This document shows, one piece after another, positions 1-11,723 of a stretch of 64,000 bases of DNA. Position 1 is the stretch's first letter; every line of letters begins with the position of its first letter. This DNA is from Whitmania pigra (Eukaryota > Annelida > Clitellata > Hirudinida > Haemopidae), in NCBI GenBank assembly GCA_021613335.1, contig JAJTWR010000021.1:1643501-1707500 (forward strand). The letters are read 5' to 3'. A model generated the notes under the pieces. The model made no database searches, was not told the origin of the DNA, and was given only the letters and a program-made list of their open reading frames with translations. The position numbers were made by a program, and so were the translations under genes.

Positions 1-390
1 GGTTTGAAAGTCAACAGAGCGGTGAGAAAATGTTATGTTCTCATGAAATATGGAGCTTTCGACGAGTTCGCTTTAAAAATTTCATCAAGCTGCATTTCCT
101 AAAAGTACGTCAGGCTCGAGGGGGAGGGGAGGTCTAAGAAAGTGTTACATTTTGTGACAGAGGGGAGGGGGAGAGTTAAAAATTGCGTGACGTCTGACGT
201 TAGAAAATTTTTAAAAAATAATAAATTTTAAGACAACTTTTTAAAATGCTTATTCTATATAATCTTTGAGAATGAAGCTCCGAAAATCACGATTACCTTT
301 GTTTCAGTCAGATCGTGTATCGCTCACAATTTTTAACGGTGTTAGTCAAACTGATCTTTTCACAGAACGACTCACACGGCAAGCATATCG
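1..390. other. No gene seen; low-complexity flank
   Basis: This stretch is AT-rich with short purine runs around 120-175. I see no domain, exon with good splice sites or repeat end. It leads into the relic that starts at 391. Confidence 0.4.
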
Positions 391-710
391 ATGGAAACCT
401 CTGCAGGCACATTGTCACATTTGGAAGAGTTATCATCAATTTTAGGACCTAACGAAGTTTGCTTCTTAAGGCAGGATGATAAAGCAAGAGTCCCAAAAGG
501 ATCGACGGCAGCAAATAAACAGGCACCATTACTCATACATATGGAATATCGAGTCAGCTTACCAAACCATGATTATGTTGTTGCAGCCAAACACAAACTG
601 ATTACGGCAGTTTATGCTGGAGTTCATATTTTAAAAAATTGACTTGGAAAACCAGAAGCTGTAAGCTATTCGGGACCAACTTACATCGCAATTGGATCAG
701 GTAAGCATCC
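391..710 (+). pseudogene. Relic of a transposon-associated uncharacterised protein family
   Basis: An ATG-started frame of 83 codons carries the blocks LSSILGPNEVCF, QDDKARVPKGSTAANKQAP and a stretch ending in YAGVHI. After the stop, another frame gives AVSYSGPTYIAIGSGKH near 657-703. From memory, these blocks occur in this order in a protein family that is repeated many times in aphid, hydra and other invertebrate genomes and is generally taken to be transposon-borne. The frame change between them means the copy is broken. Its biochemical role is unknown to me. The next open stretch, 776-961, is not clearly part of it. Confidence 0.5.
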
Positions 711-1084
711 AGCATAACGCTGCGTTAGTCCATGGACTCCTAAATATACACCAGTACTGATATTACACCAATTTTATGTATGAGAGTCATCTGAAGTTGT
801 CAAAAGAATTCCAGGAAAGATTTCATGATTTCTCATCTTTTGAACACCAATTTGTATTATTCTCAGCACCACTCCCTGGAGAACTAGCAAGAGATTTAGG
901 ACTTTTAGCAGAAGAAGAAATTGTATGGGTTATGAAGATGTCAATATGTTTTTACAACTAAAAGACCTGAGCACAAAACTTGGATTGTTGAATTTGTAGA
1001 TCACTAAGAGACGGACATCAATTAGCACTTTTATTAACAGTAGCAGTTTCAAATGAGCTATATGGAATGCTTGTAAGCATAGGA

Positions 1085-1162
1085 CGGTGCTCCCGTAGCG
1101 GGGTTTGAATCCCATGCTACCATCGTGAGAGGCACGGCCTTAACCGTTAGGCCATGCGGGTG
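1085..1162 (-). pseudogene. tRNA-like sequence (degenerate tRNA or SINE head)
   Basis: On the minus strand there is an A-box-like GGCCTAACGGTTAAGGCC, a CTCTCAC anticodon-loop-like heptamer (a Glu-CTC loop if real) and a B-box-like GGATTCAAACCCC. The anticodon stem and T stem contain mismatches, so a functional tRNA is unlikely. It could be a dead tRNA gene or the head of a tRNA-derived SINE. Confidence 0.5.
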
Positions 1163-1332
1163 CACGAATGCTCGTATGCTCTACTGCTAGGTTTAAGTTT
1201 AGAATCCGATCGAAAATGATTTTAGGGGTGGGACCGAGAACGAAAATAGACCGAATAACAAACAATGCTTGACACCGAAAAAGAACAAAAAACAAAAACT
1301 GAAACCGATTTACGGTCTAAACCGTAAAAAGC

Positions 1333-1954
1333 AGTTGGCACCATACCAGCTTCTCTTAAAGGCGACATTTTGGCTCACCTAGGAGCTCTGATGGCATTAT
1401 TTCATGACTACTTTATTACGAAAGAGTTGCAGCCCTATGATGCCTGGGTCAGGAATCCACTTTTGGTCAATTTTGAAAGTGTGGATGATCAGGACTTGGC
1501 CAAAGATCTCGTTGATATGAGGCACAAAGAGTTGCTAAAGAGGGAGTTTCAGATCAAAAGTTTGGCTGACTTTTGGTGCTCCATGATGATACCATATCCA
1601 GTTCTAGTTAAAAGAGCCATAACATCCACCAATCCTTTTGTGACAACCTACCTCTGTGAAGCTGGATTTTTAACCCTGCTGACAATCAAAACAAAATAGC
1701 AAAACAAACTTGATGCAAAGGAAGACATGAGAGTGCCCTGTCAAAATCAAAGCCCAGATTCCATCTACTTGTGAACAAGAAGCAGGAGCAATCTTCACAT
1801 TAAAAATTTGCTTTCAAAATACATTGTATGGTTTTTTTTTTACATTACATTATTGTTCATTACTTTTTTTCTTGAAAAATTTTGATATGGGGGGCCGTGG
1901 ACCACATTTTGTCCTCCAAGAGACCCGTGGGCACAAAAAGGTTGGGAACCCCTG
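1333..1954 (+). mobile_element. 5'-truncated hAT element (ZBED5/GTF2IRD2-like), copy 1
   Basis: This block matches, almost base for base, the right half of the better preserved element at 41232-42354. It starts at the equivalent of position 41735 and runs through the same right terminus, which reads as CAGGGGTTCCCAACC on the minus strand. The open frame from about 1345 to 1699 encodes the C-terminal part of a hAT transposase of the ZBED5/FAM200/GTF2IRD2-like type, with blocks such as LAHLGALMALFHDYF and TYLCEAGF before the hATC region. The left terminus and N-terminal transposase are absent, so it cannot be autonomous. The codon that is TGA in copy 2 (after ADF) is TGG here. Confidence 0.8.
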
Positions 1955-2718
1955 CTGTAGAGGATAGTCTGAAGTTCCTGCAGTGTCCTACTCATGGAAC
2001 TAGGTCATTAGCAGGATGAAGTTCGTCCATTTCCTACTTGCACATTTTTGTGCGTGTTTAGCCTTGTGTTCCTAAACATCCCATTAATTAATTATATTCA
2101 TTAATTACAGTGAAAATCGAATACAATATTTCGAATATTGAACAACCGTGTCTGTTTCTTAAGTTTGATGGTGCAACCCGCCGGTTTATTCAAATTTTAT
2201 TAAGCGGCTCTCGATACCACTTGAGTTTGACATACATGATCTAGTTAGCATAGCATACAATAAATTTTATTAAATTCAAAATTTTTTCCTCAAACATAAA
2301 GACTCTTATAAAGATAGAAATATTTCTTACAACAATTCATTCACTCAATCACCCGTTCCACCTATCCATTCACATCTACCAGCCCGCTAACCGTTAGACC
2401 CCTCAAAAAATCCGTACCTCTCCCCCAAAGACATACCAATAATGAAAAGACCAATGACACTTTAATCATACAGTTTATTATAGAATAATGTAAAAAGAAA
2501 AGATTGAATCGGGAGCACACCACCATAAGGGTTTTTATTTTTTTAAATAAAAATATTTTGCTTATTGCAGATTAAATTCAATTTAAAAAATATTTATTAA
2601 TGTTTCATAAATTATCATAAATTGGGAAAGCAAAGAAATATTTCGAGCTTTGTGTTTTTAAGAACGATAAAATAGTTATAGTTTTAGGCGACTGATTTTA
2701 AGAAATACGAATTTTAAG
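1955..2718. other. No gene seen
   Basis: AT-rich sequence between the hAT copy and the Nudix gene. It includes a C-rich patch near 2350-2420. I found no domain-like frame or transposon terminus here. Confidence 0.4.
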
Positions 2719-4107
2719 ATGGCTCACGGGGGTTTTGGAAGTATAAATGATTATCTAAGTCGAATAACAATTACTACGGATTTTTTGCAATTTATGCATC
2801 GAATCGAAGAAGCATATTTTGACTATTTAAATGCTTATCCTATTCAACCCGACGATGACTGGAGGCGCCAGATATTCATGAATGCTGATATCCTTTTGAT
2901 ATTTCTAATTGATAGTTAATTATTTCATATTTTTACTTGTATTAACTTATAGCATAATAATAAAATATTAAAGTTACATTTTCTTAACCTTTTTTGATAA
3001 TACGCATGCAGAATGAAACTGTACTTAGTAATGTCCAGTATTTCAGTGGCCCACATGGTAATTTGTACCAACTTTACAAATATTACAAGGGCAACACCAG
3101 AATATGTGGGGCTGCACTTGTAGACCCTCGTGGGAACCATGTTGGTGTTTTGTAATTTGTCTATTATTCTGATTACATCATTTTCATCAGTGGATAGTTG
3201 TCTTAAATTGTAACATTATTCAATATGCTTAATTTTATTTATATTTGTTTTTCAGCTACTCGTTTGTCGGGGATTTGGGCGTCAATCATGGACAGTACCT
3301 GTTGGTAAAATGGCAAGCGATACAGAGACAACGTTTGCCTGTGCTCAAAGAGAGGTATGAATACTTTTTTCAAACATCTTTTTTTCATCTCAAAAGAAAT
3401 TGTTGAATCTTCTTTTGACAGGTGCGAGAAGAAGTAAATTTTCAGGTCATTGAGGGCAGCATGCTGTATGAAGATGAGAAGTCAACCATCTATTTGGTAA
3501 AAGATGTCCCAATCAACACTGTATTCCGACCCACGGTTCCGCACGAGATAGAGGCAAGTTGTTTTAATTTAGCTACTCTCTGTAAAAAGAATCATATATG
3601 TAATGATTTAGAGGTTCAGGATGACTTCTAGTACTTTGAGTTAACTTCAATTTATTTTGTTCAACTATTCTGGCAAGTTGAAAAAGTTTTCATTTGCAGA
3701 AGATCGGATAGCTCTCTATTCCATACTTGAGGTTTAGAGAGATAGAGGGGAAAGAACAGAAGTTTCGACACATCCTTAAACTTCTTGAGTAATTATTTTC
3801 TTCTATGCAAAATTCAATGAATTATGACTCAGATATTTATTTGTAAATGATTTTTGTAGTAATATTTGTGTTATCATTCCAAAATAGTTTTATTAATAAT
3901 GTAACTAATGCAATGTAACTTAAGTGCTTAATTTTATTGAATTATTTTTGGATAAACATATATTTTTAATTTTCTGCCGGTGAACTTAAAGTGGTCTCGA
4001 CATGCAAGCTCCACCCCAAGTCCCTATTGTCCAACATCATTTTGCAAACCCTCCTCCAGGTGCAAATGAAAATGACCCAATGTCAGACCTCTTCTGGAAC
4101 ATGATTG
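2719..4107 (+). pseudogene. DCP2-like Nudix (mRNA-decapping) gene, broken
   Basis: Exon-like blocks follow in order. 2719-2914 encodes an alpha-helical start (RIEEAYFDYLNAY) like the DCP2 Box A region. 3010-3140 ends in RICGAALVDPRGNH. 3256-3354 encodes LLVCRGFGRQSW and GKM. 3422-3553 encodes REEVNFQV and continues to PHEIE. Exons 3 and 4 together form a Nudix box resembling G-x5-E-x7-REUxEExGU, with one extra residue after the Gly and Asn-Phe in place of Gly-Phe. DCP2 proteins remove the 5' cap of mRNA. Exon 4 ends at GAG|GCAAGT, a classical GC-type donor. The next exon (3700-3788) starts KIG and then has TAG where the family has Trp. Exon 3992-4107 is a Pro-rich tail ending at GTGAGT. Exon 1 to exon 2 phases do not join cleanly. 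I infer a decayed or mis-assembled gene; orthology to DCP2 is probable, not proven. Confidence 0.55.
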
Positions 4108-4398
4108 GTGAGTTGCAAATTAGTTACTGATTTGATTGGTTTGATTATATTAAGTTGGCCCAGAAGTGAGCCTAACTTGCACAGCCAAAATACGCCCCGC
4201 AGGATGCTACATAAATAAAATAGCGTGCATGGCAATCTGAGATGGTCGATATCAAACTTATTTTAGAATTTTCCGAGACCATGGGACTAAGGAGGATGGT
4301 TTGGGACAATAACCTCATGAGATGGTAATAGACAGCCTCATCGCATCTTGTACTATCTCTTTGCTATTCCTCAGTTCTTGCTTTTCTGTATATTTTAA

Positions 4399-4613
4399 CT
4401 TTTATGTATTTTCCTTTTTTTTACCTGTGTGATGTTTTTTATAATCGCAGAGACTAGTGTTGTACCTATTTTGATATGTATTTTATTATTGTGTATTTTT
4501 ACTTTTCTGTATTTTCCTTTTGGTCACTTTTTAATTCGTGTGATGTTTTTATAATCGTAGAGACTAGTCTTGTGCACCTACTTTGATATGTATATTATTA
4601 TTGTGTATTTTTA
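4399..4613. repeat. Two-unit tandem repeat, about 111 bp period
   Basis: The block around ATAATCGCAGAGACTAGT at about 4445 returns as ATAATCGTAGAGACTAGT at about 4555, with matching flanks on both sides (TGTATTTTCCTTTT before, TTATTATTGTGTATTTTT after). Differences are a few substitutions and short indels. Confidence 0.75.
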
Positions 4614-4924
4614 AGTAACTTTTTGTGGTATTTGAAAAAAATTTAAAATTAACAAAAAAATAAAAAAAGCCAAAAATTATAAAAAAAAAAGAACAAAAAC
4701 AAAAAAAAAATATTTTGATGTATTGTATTTTTTATTGTATTGTGTGCTGTATGATGTAATGTGTTTGTTATTGTATTGTATGCACTTTTTATAATGGCTG
4801 GATGGTTGGAAGGAGGCTGGAGGATTTCCTTCCTTTTATAGTCTTTTATTCTGATCAGAGACATTCTTTGCCTTTTTAATAGTCTTTTATTCTGCGATGT
4901 TTAATTCCTCTTTCTGGAAACAAG

Positions 4925-5083
4925 AAGGATGAATCTATAGCTAAGGGAGCAAATGAACACTCCCAGAGCATCATGAGTGTTTGTGGTTGAGGTCGACCAC
5001 CACATGGCCACCACAACAGAGAAAGGAAAGCTCAAGATTTGGAACTTCAAAGCTGTTCCTAGGGGGATTCTGCAGAGGGAGAA
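4925..5083 (+). other. Exon-like block of unknown product
   Basis: A frame reading MATTTEKGKLKIWNFKAVP ends at a good donor (GTGAGT) at 5084. The upstream half is open only in another frame and meets TGA near 5000. It may be a further exon of the neighbouring broken genes. I do not recognise a domain. Confidence 0.3.
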
Positions 5084-5447
5084 GTGAGTTGATTACCATA
5101 ATTTAAAAAAAATGATTATTAAGTTATTATTGTTTATAATACATTATTGTGATTAATTATTGATCATTAAAAAATATTTAATTTACTTGTTGAACTTTAA
5201 TTAATTTATTGTAATGATTTTTGCTGGATGACGTCGACTTGCCATTGTTATCGTTGCAATCTGACCTATAACATGGTAATAAATTATTCCAGCAAAGGCC
5301 TTCTAAGCCCCATTGACCAGCCCAGTAAACCTCTTCAATTGAGGGTTCCTTCGTGTCCTATTCAGAGCCTCTCAGGGACGTCCATGTCGTGGAAAAGCAG
5401 CGAAGAATGCACCAAAAAATAAAAAAGTCGGCTCAGTCTCCGAGATA

Positions 5448-6921
5448 AAAAAAAAACAGGGACATCTTCGACCTAGTTCGACCTCTCCTGAATGCTTCCA
5501 TCTTTGATAGGCCCTACATTCAGCTCCTCCCCAAAATGGAACAGCTGCTCCTCCAGTAGGGAAAGCTTCTCCCCAAAGTGGAACAGCCCCTCCTCTGCCT
5601 TCCCGTCAGGGTGGAAATGGTTCAAACGCGAGTAAGTTGAAAGAGAACTGTCAACTGATTGTTGAAATAAGTTTGTTGAAATGTTATTCTTTTTATTGCA
5701 TTATTATGGTAGATATTCAATTATTTCAATAATATCCATTTGTCGAATTAATTAATTACAGATTTCCTGACTTCTCTGTCCAAAACGAAACTCTTGCAGA
5801 GACATTCGGTTGCTGAGGAGACCTGCTATGACCCGAGGATCTCCATCTATGAGGCTATGGCACGAACCAACAGCTCCGGCACCTCCCTATGACAACCCGG
5901 AGTGGTTGGACTTTTTTTGCTAAGTACACGAGAATGGAATCAGAACCGACAGGAGATTCTCTATTGACCTTTGCCAAGCAGATTGCCAGCGATTCGAAGA
6001 GACTAGGCATGTTGAGCGACATACATTATGAGGTTCAATGCCAATCACTGATAAAGCATCTCTTCAATCCTAAGATCACTGCAGAACCTCAGGTATTGGA
6101 AAAATTGGTCGACGTGGCTTTCATTCCACCCGCGCATCCACAGACGACTCAGATGAAACTCATTCATCCTTCTCAAGAACATGAAAGCCTGAGAACCGAT
6201 CAGAATACCTGGGTCATGTTCCAGGACTGCGTTTCCTACTGAAACCACGACGTTTGCCTTCTTGGGCTGATCCTCACGAACTGGTGAGAGGCACAGAGAT
6301 CAAAGATGGAAATTTTGATGAGCTTAAAGACGAGGAATTCGGCTAGAGTTCGTCAGATAGCCGAGAGACTTTGCTATAACCGACTGCTATCAGTTGAAGC
6401 TTCATCGAGTACATGCAGAACGTCTGCTCCCACCACCACGCCTCTTCGTCGTCGTTGACGCCTGCGGGCACGACCGAATCTCCATCAATTTTGGCGCATA
6501 CCTGGAAGAACCAGTCGAAGTGAAGAGCATGAGGGCAGCCGTGCTCCAGAAGGGCGAGAGCAACAGACTGGACGTAGCGCCCGATTCTCAGTCATTCTCC
6601 AACATCCAGCGAATTCTCCACAGGTTATCGTCAGTGCCGTGCATTGTTCTCGACGGCGGCTCGAAATTCGTCTCGCCAAAGCAGGTAGTCCTCAATCTCT
6701 ATAACAACGATCAAGTGCCGCCGTATGTATGTCAAGCCCCTGCGGAATTAGGTCAGTTCACGCATCTGTTGATAAGCATGGGAGCTACGGCCACTACCAC
6801 GCCGGATCAGTATTCAAATGCACTCGACAACATAAGCCACCAGGCAGGCAGAGAGAAGCTGCACCCTTTTGAATCTCATCGGTTCGCTAAAGCACCCCAT
6901 CTGCTGATTGGTCAGGAGTGA
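5448..6921 (+). pseudogene. Sacsin-like gene fragment with frameshifts
   Basis: A Pro/Ser-rich exon near 5520-5631 (APPQNGTAAPP) ends at GTAAGT and joins in phase to an exon starting at 5761. The blocks that follow resemble the repeat regions of sacsin-type proteins: YDPRISIYEAM, then PPYDNPEWLDFF, then LLTFAKQIASDS, LEKLVDVAFIPPA, LPSWADPHEL, and a 175-codon stretch (6394-6921) with CIVLDGGSKFVSPKQVVLNL and GQFTHLLISMGA. Sacsins are large chaperone-like proteins with HSP90-type ATPase repeats; none of those ATPase motifs is visible here. The blocks sit in different frames: one shift falls just before PPYDNPEW, another at a run of seven T at about 5919-5926, another near 6240. The fragment is much shorter than any full sacsin. 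The family call rests on recalled motif spacing. Confidence 0.5.
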
Positions 6922-7240
6922 ATGCAAGCCTCAGTGCACCCCTAAGCTGAAGGAAGAGTATGTTTGTTTTGTTGCATTGATTTCGGTAACAAGTTGCTTA
7001 CAGTTAAAATGGGTTGTGTTTTACCATACAAATCTGTGTCCAATCACAGAATAGCTGCACATTATTTTTAAATCACTGACCAATCAAATTCAACTATGCT
7101 CTAGGTCGATGTCATTGGCTGTAGGCTTCGTTGGGCAACACATCCTAATGCACTTAAAATCAACATGTTAAAATCTTCATGTATAATTATGTAATTATCT
7201 GCTGGTTTAGTTTTACAGTAAACTAAATATCATCATATTT
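6922..7240. other. No gene seen
   Basis: AT-rich spacer between the sacsin-like block and the exons upstream of the SBF gene. No repeat end or coding signal was recognised. Confidence 0.4.
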
Positions 7241-7289
7241 TCCAGCATGAAAAAACAAAACAGGAAAGAAGGAGTGAAAGGATGAACTG

Positions 7290-7798
7290 ATGCTGCAGAA
7301 GAGCATCCAGAGGGAAGTCAAGAAGGAGCAGAACCTCAGGAACAAGATCGAGTTTGACGAACTTGTCCAGGAGTACGTGTCCTTTTTCTTATTAATTTCC
7401 ATGGCTATTTTCAGACTCTTTATAATTTCCATGTTATTTTTGATTAATATAATCTTACTTTTTAGATAACCGTTATCTATAGATAATCTAATAATGCTCA
7501 GTTGTTGAGTCAACATCTTATACCCATGTAATGCATGTCTTATAATAATATCTATAAAATTATACAAGATGTCTTGGTAATGACATTATCAAGACCTGGA
7601 CTTATAGGTCAAGCTTTTTAATAACTGATACGAGCTTGAACCTTGATCTTACCCTTTTGACCCCCTTTAATAGGAAACAAACAAGGAACGAAAAGACAAG
7701 GAAGATAATCAACGAGCGGGCCAGTCAAGGGGGAGAGATCAACACTTTGAGGAAGAGGAAGAAAATTGAAGGAAAGAAGGGGAAGGTGGAAAAGTTCT
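7290..7798 (+). other. Two short basic exon-like blocks upstream of the SBF-like gene
   Basis: 7313-7373 reads REVKKEQNLRNKIEFDELVQ, a likely coiled-coil segment. 7672-7798 reads RKQTRNEKTRKIINERASQG followed by a Lys-rich tail and a stop. They could be exons of the SBF-like gene or of another gene. I have no domain match. Confidence 0.3.
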
Positions 7799-7895
7799 GA
7801 GTGGGGCCAGGTGTGGGCGGTTCATGCGTTCGAGTAAAACATTATGAACTGTTTTATGGGAATTTACAAATACCCTTTTAACAAATTAACAACGA

Positions 7896-10215
7896 GTTGA
7901 AACGCGTTGAACTGGGCTGGCACTCGCAGGACTACGACAATTCTGGCAACCTGACAGACTCCACCGAGGAGATGCAAGACATGCCCTCATGCTCCCCGCT
8001 GCCCTTTCACCATAACTCTGACCTGAGTCTCTCCTCCTAAGCTGCAGACACGCTCACCCACCAGAGGGCGCACGGAGCCAAGAACGCCTCTTTGTCCATC
8101 TGGGATTACATCGATTATCACTTATCACCACAAAAGATCACCAGTCTTCTACAACTTTCTCTACTGCCAAAGAGATCACGATATGGTAAGAAATTTTTGA
8201 AGTTGTGGTGGAAAAACTGATGAATTTATTTTTCAAAAAGATTTAAATTCTTGAAAATCATTATTATTTATTCTGTTATTTCTTTGACCAGGTCTTGAGG
8301 AACTCCGCGACTTCATCCTCAAAACCGACGAGGATCCAGATTTGGCACCAATCTCAGAATTTCAAGGCATCCGGGCAGGCACGAAAGTGATAAACGGTTG
8401 CTATGACAATGTCGAGGTCTTTGAGCCTGACTCTTGCAGTCACTTGTTGATGGTGAGTTGTGGAACTTGTGGTTTTACTAATTGTAAAAGTTTATTCATA
8501 ATTTTTTAATAATATAACTCATATTTGCCAATGTTCTTAGCAACAATATTCTGTCTCTAATTTCATCTGTTTAGCCTCCTTTCTTAAGTGGTTGTCATGC
8601 ATAACTATATCAGCATGCAGGTTGGAAAAATGGGTTCCATACCTGCATGAAGTAATAATGGCAACAGTCATCATGTGTCTTGTTTGAAACAACGTCCACT
8701 GCCACAAGTACTCTTGAGAATGAGCTCAGTGTAAATGGTCACAAGAGGCACCTCTGATGCTATGCATATGGCACTATGTAAATGAAGTGCATTTATCTTT
8801 TAAATCATGCTGAGACCTTCTGCACTTTATAAAAAGGAAATCTTCAAATTGGACTCGGAGCTGAATGGCAGGCCACCGAGAGGTTGGATCCAGCAGTGGG
8901 AAAGCCTTGAAGTTCCAACGCACGTCTTCAGCTCGACCACCTCATCGTCCGGTCACCAGGGCTCGTCGTCGTGGGAGGAGCAGAGACGGAGGCTGGCCCT
9001 TCAGCAGTCTAACCACAAGAAACTCACTGTAAACAACTTTTGTCTTAAATGTTAAATCCGTCATCTAATTTTTTTCTTTTCTGTGTTGTACCACGAGATG
9101 TTCATTGTAATTATATTATAATGTTATTACAATTGCATTAAAAACCAAATCAAATAATAATAATGGTAATGATGATAATAATTCCTCAATAACAATGTAT
9201 CCCTTAGGCTTCCACTGCAGTGACTGTGGTTATAGTTGTCATGAGAAATGTCTGCCTCACATCCCAAAGAATTGCACCGGAATTAAAACCAAAACAGAGG
9301 TTTCGTCGAGTCAGTACGGATCCATCTCATCATCGTCAGGAACTTCAGTGCAGAACCACTCCGGTCATTTCATTTGATTATTCATTTTAATTGTAATTTA
9401 AATTGTAATTTTTATCACATTTTCGAGTGTTTGATGGTCGACCAATGGTATTTTGGAGATTTCTATTCATGTTATTTACACTTTTATTCATACTATGCAA
9501 ATTTATATTTACATTGTTATTTGCATTATTTATGTTTGAATTCAAATTATTCAACCTATTCCTTAATTAATTATTTAATCTCCATCCAGGAGGAGGGCGA
9601 AAGGAAGGCACAGGCGATTCATTTCGGAAGTTCACGGAGCACCACACCTGTACAAGAGGGGTACCTGTACAAGAGGGCAGTCATGCTCAAGGGTTGGAAG
9701 AGTCGATGGTTTGTCTTGATTCTGTGAAGCATCAGGTGGATTCAAAATGCAAATCAACTTTACTTTGAAGCCATTAAATGATTGTGCTACTGATCTTGAT
9801 GATAATGAATTAAATATTTGCTTTAAATTATCTAACTTGTTTCTGGCAAGTAGCTCACTCGCTGTCATTCTCAATGTATTTATTGAAATGAATTAAGTAA
9901 TTACCGTTAATTAATTATTTTACCATTAGTTGGTTTTTATCACTAATTGTTGTTGCTTTTGTAATAAGTCAATAATTAATTATTTATTTTACCGTTAGTT
10001 GGTTTTTATCAACTTGATAAGTTAATCTACAATGGGGACTTGTGATTTGTAAGTATGCTTTGTATGGAGATAATGGCAATTGCGAAGATTAATTGAATTT
10101 CCACATTGAATGTTTTGTTTTGCAGCTGAAAACCACAAGAAGAACCTATCACTTCTATGCTACAGAGCAGAATTCTGTCCAAGAATTGATCGATAAGATC
10201 CAGTTGTGCATCTGA
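7896..10215 (+). pseudogene. SBF-like (MTMR5/MTMR13) 3' gene end, decayed
   Basis: SBF proteins are catalytically inactive myotubularins with DENN, GRAM, C1 and C-terminal PH domains that act in endosomal phosphoinositide control. Blocks seen: 7896-8185, with SIWDYID and, in another frame, SPVFYNFLY before GTAAGA; 8292-8452 (unassigned); 8807-9028, with LRPSALYK and GRPPRGWIQQWESLE; 9208 onward, the second half of a C1 zinc domain (GFHCSDCGYSCHEKC); 9590-9735, the PH start GYLYKRAVMLKGWKSRWFVL; 10126-10215, the PH end, stopping at TGA. The diagnostic PH strand-1/2 sequence supports SBF. Damage: TAA at 8038, a frame change before PVFYNF, a missing base before DSVKHQ at about 9720, no exon for the first half of C1, and no exon for the middle of PH. 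Splice phases around 9028/9208 do not match, which fits a lost exon. Confidence 0.65.
8612..8794 (+). mobile_element. tRNA-derived SINE, diverged copy
   Basis: Aligns along its length with the SINE at 21612-21797: GCATGCAGGTTGGAAAAATG (A-box region), a degenerate B box (TTGTTTGAAACA) and the tail GCTATGCATATGGCACTATG. It lies in the intron just before the SBF exon at 8807. Confidence 0.7.
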
Positions 10216-11723
10216 GACGGCTTTGATTCGATGTTTTGGTTGTCGGACGTTGGTAGCTAGTGAGATGGTAACAAAGGCAACGACATTGTGACTTCTTAAA
10301 GCTTTTTGAAATCATGTTTAGACTGAGTCTGCTGCATGACTCGTGTTTCCACGGCGACCAGCCAACTCTTCGATTTTTTTGAACTGGCTTTAAGGAAATT
10401 TTAAAGCGGGCAAAGGCGGCTTAGTCTATTTTCCATTGCAATGCCAGGACAACATGTTCCTTTGAATAGTGTTAGTAACGTTGCAAATCCTAACATCAGT
10501 GGTGACATTAGTGATACTTTAATTTTGTAGGGCCTGTAGCATCATTTGAGTCTCCCTACAATATAACTTCTTAGCTGCGACTTGCACAGTTTAGAACCCT
10601 AGCAAAGTCGTGCATTCATTTTAATGTTTCTACTTTTTGTCCGCCATTTTAAAGAGGAGAAGAGGCTGAGTTTGTTAGGCAATGTATTAACTGCTAACAA
10701 CATTGTACATCTTGTGATTTGTGTATCGGCGAATTGTAAATGGACATTTGTTTGCGCGTGTTTCGGGACATGTCAACTGCTCTGTCGGCAGTGACTTGCA
10801 ATGTTTTTCTATTTCTTGCTCTGCTTAGCAATCGTGCACTGCAGCATAATGTAATAATAATAATAATATATTAATAACACCTTATGACATCATAATACTA
10901 ATTGGTGTTCCACTTCTCTTCAGTCGACCGGTCTGCTCTGTCTGCCTTGAAAATTCTCATTTTTGTGGCAGTTTCCGTCTTTAACGAAATTGCGGTTGTG
11001 GTTTTCGTGCTGACGATTTCAACGTTTTCGAGGCAAATTGCTTGTCGTTTTCTTAGAAAAAAGCCGCCACTGGCCCGGTTACGGTTAAATTCAACACTTT
11101 GCGCCCTCTGTTGTTCGACAGGGTCAGTGTTTTTTATTCAATTCTTAACAAGAAACTAACCGGAATTAATTATGTTATTGTGTTTCCTCTGAGGACGATA
11201 ACCCTCAATGTCAGTGATTATAAAGTTAACATTTTTTGTTTAAATTCATCGGTCGTTAAGAGAAGGAATTTAAGTGATTCACCGATTAGAAAACATTGTC
11301 ATGAAACAAAATCATGATTTGCGACGGAGTTCTGTAGGCTTGGGCCCATCGGTTTTTCTTCGAAAGTCTTATCGTTTCCGTAGGAAAAATATTATTGAGT
11401 TAAGGGAGATGATCGTGCTATGAATTTCATAATTCCTGAGAGCCACCTTAGGGTTTGCCCCGATCATACTCACCAGGTCACAGATCCCATCCTGGTGCAG
11501 GGCAAGTCTTGGGCCTTAGCCATGTCTTGCGATAATGTTAATGAGTTTGAACGCGATCTAGTTAGCAATTGAATCGTGCCAGAGCAAGAATTCAATAAAA
11601 ACAATTAAGAGGTATATCGATTAAACGAATGGTACTCTAATAGCCTAAAATACTGCACCCATAATCGACTTTCAAAACTTAATTGTTATACTCGAAATAT
11701 AAGCATCAAGCTGTTCAATCCCA
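10216..11723. other. Probable 3' UTR then gene-free stretch
   Basis: The first few hundred bases probably hold the SBF 3' UTR; I could not fix a poly(A) signal. Short open frames at 10902-11317 have no recognisable content. A block at about 11440-11570 is open in one frame but has no identified domain. Confidence 0.35.

Noticed and set aside
776..961. Open frame with RFHDFSSFEHQFVLFSAPL, vaguely like hAT transposases
   Set aside because: Too short, with no flanking transposase blocks or ends; similarity is weak.
1085..1162. Functional tRNA-Glu gene
   Set aside because: Box-like elements exist, but the anticodon and T stems do not pair properly, so I list it only as tRNA-like.
4649..4864. 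Minus-strand frame of 71 codons
   Set aside because: It is a translation of A/T-rich and CATA-type low-complexity DNA.
10902..11317. Two overlapping frames of 72-85 codons
   Set aside because: No domain, no splice context, and composition like non-coding DNA.
11440..11590. Frame with RVCPDHTHQVTDPILVQGKS before the cyclase gene
   Set aside because: Could be an upstream exon, but no phase-compatible donor or family match was found.
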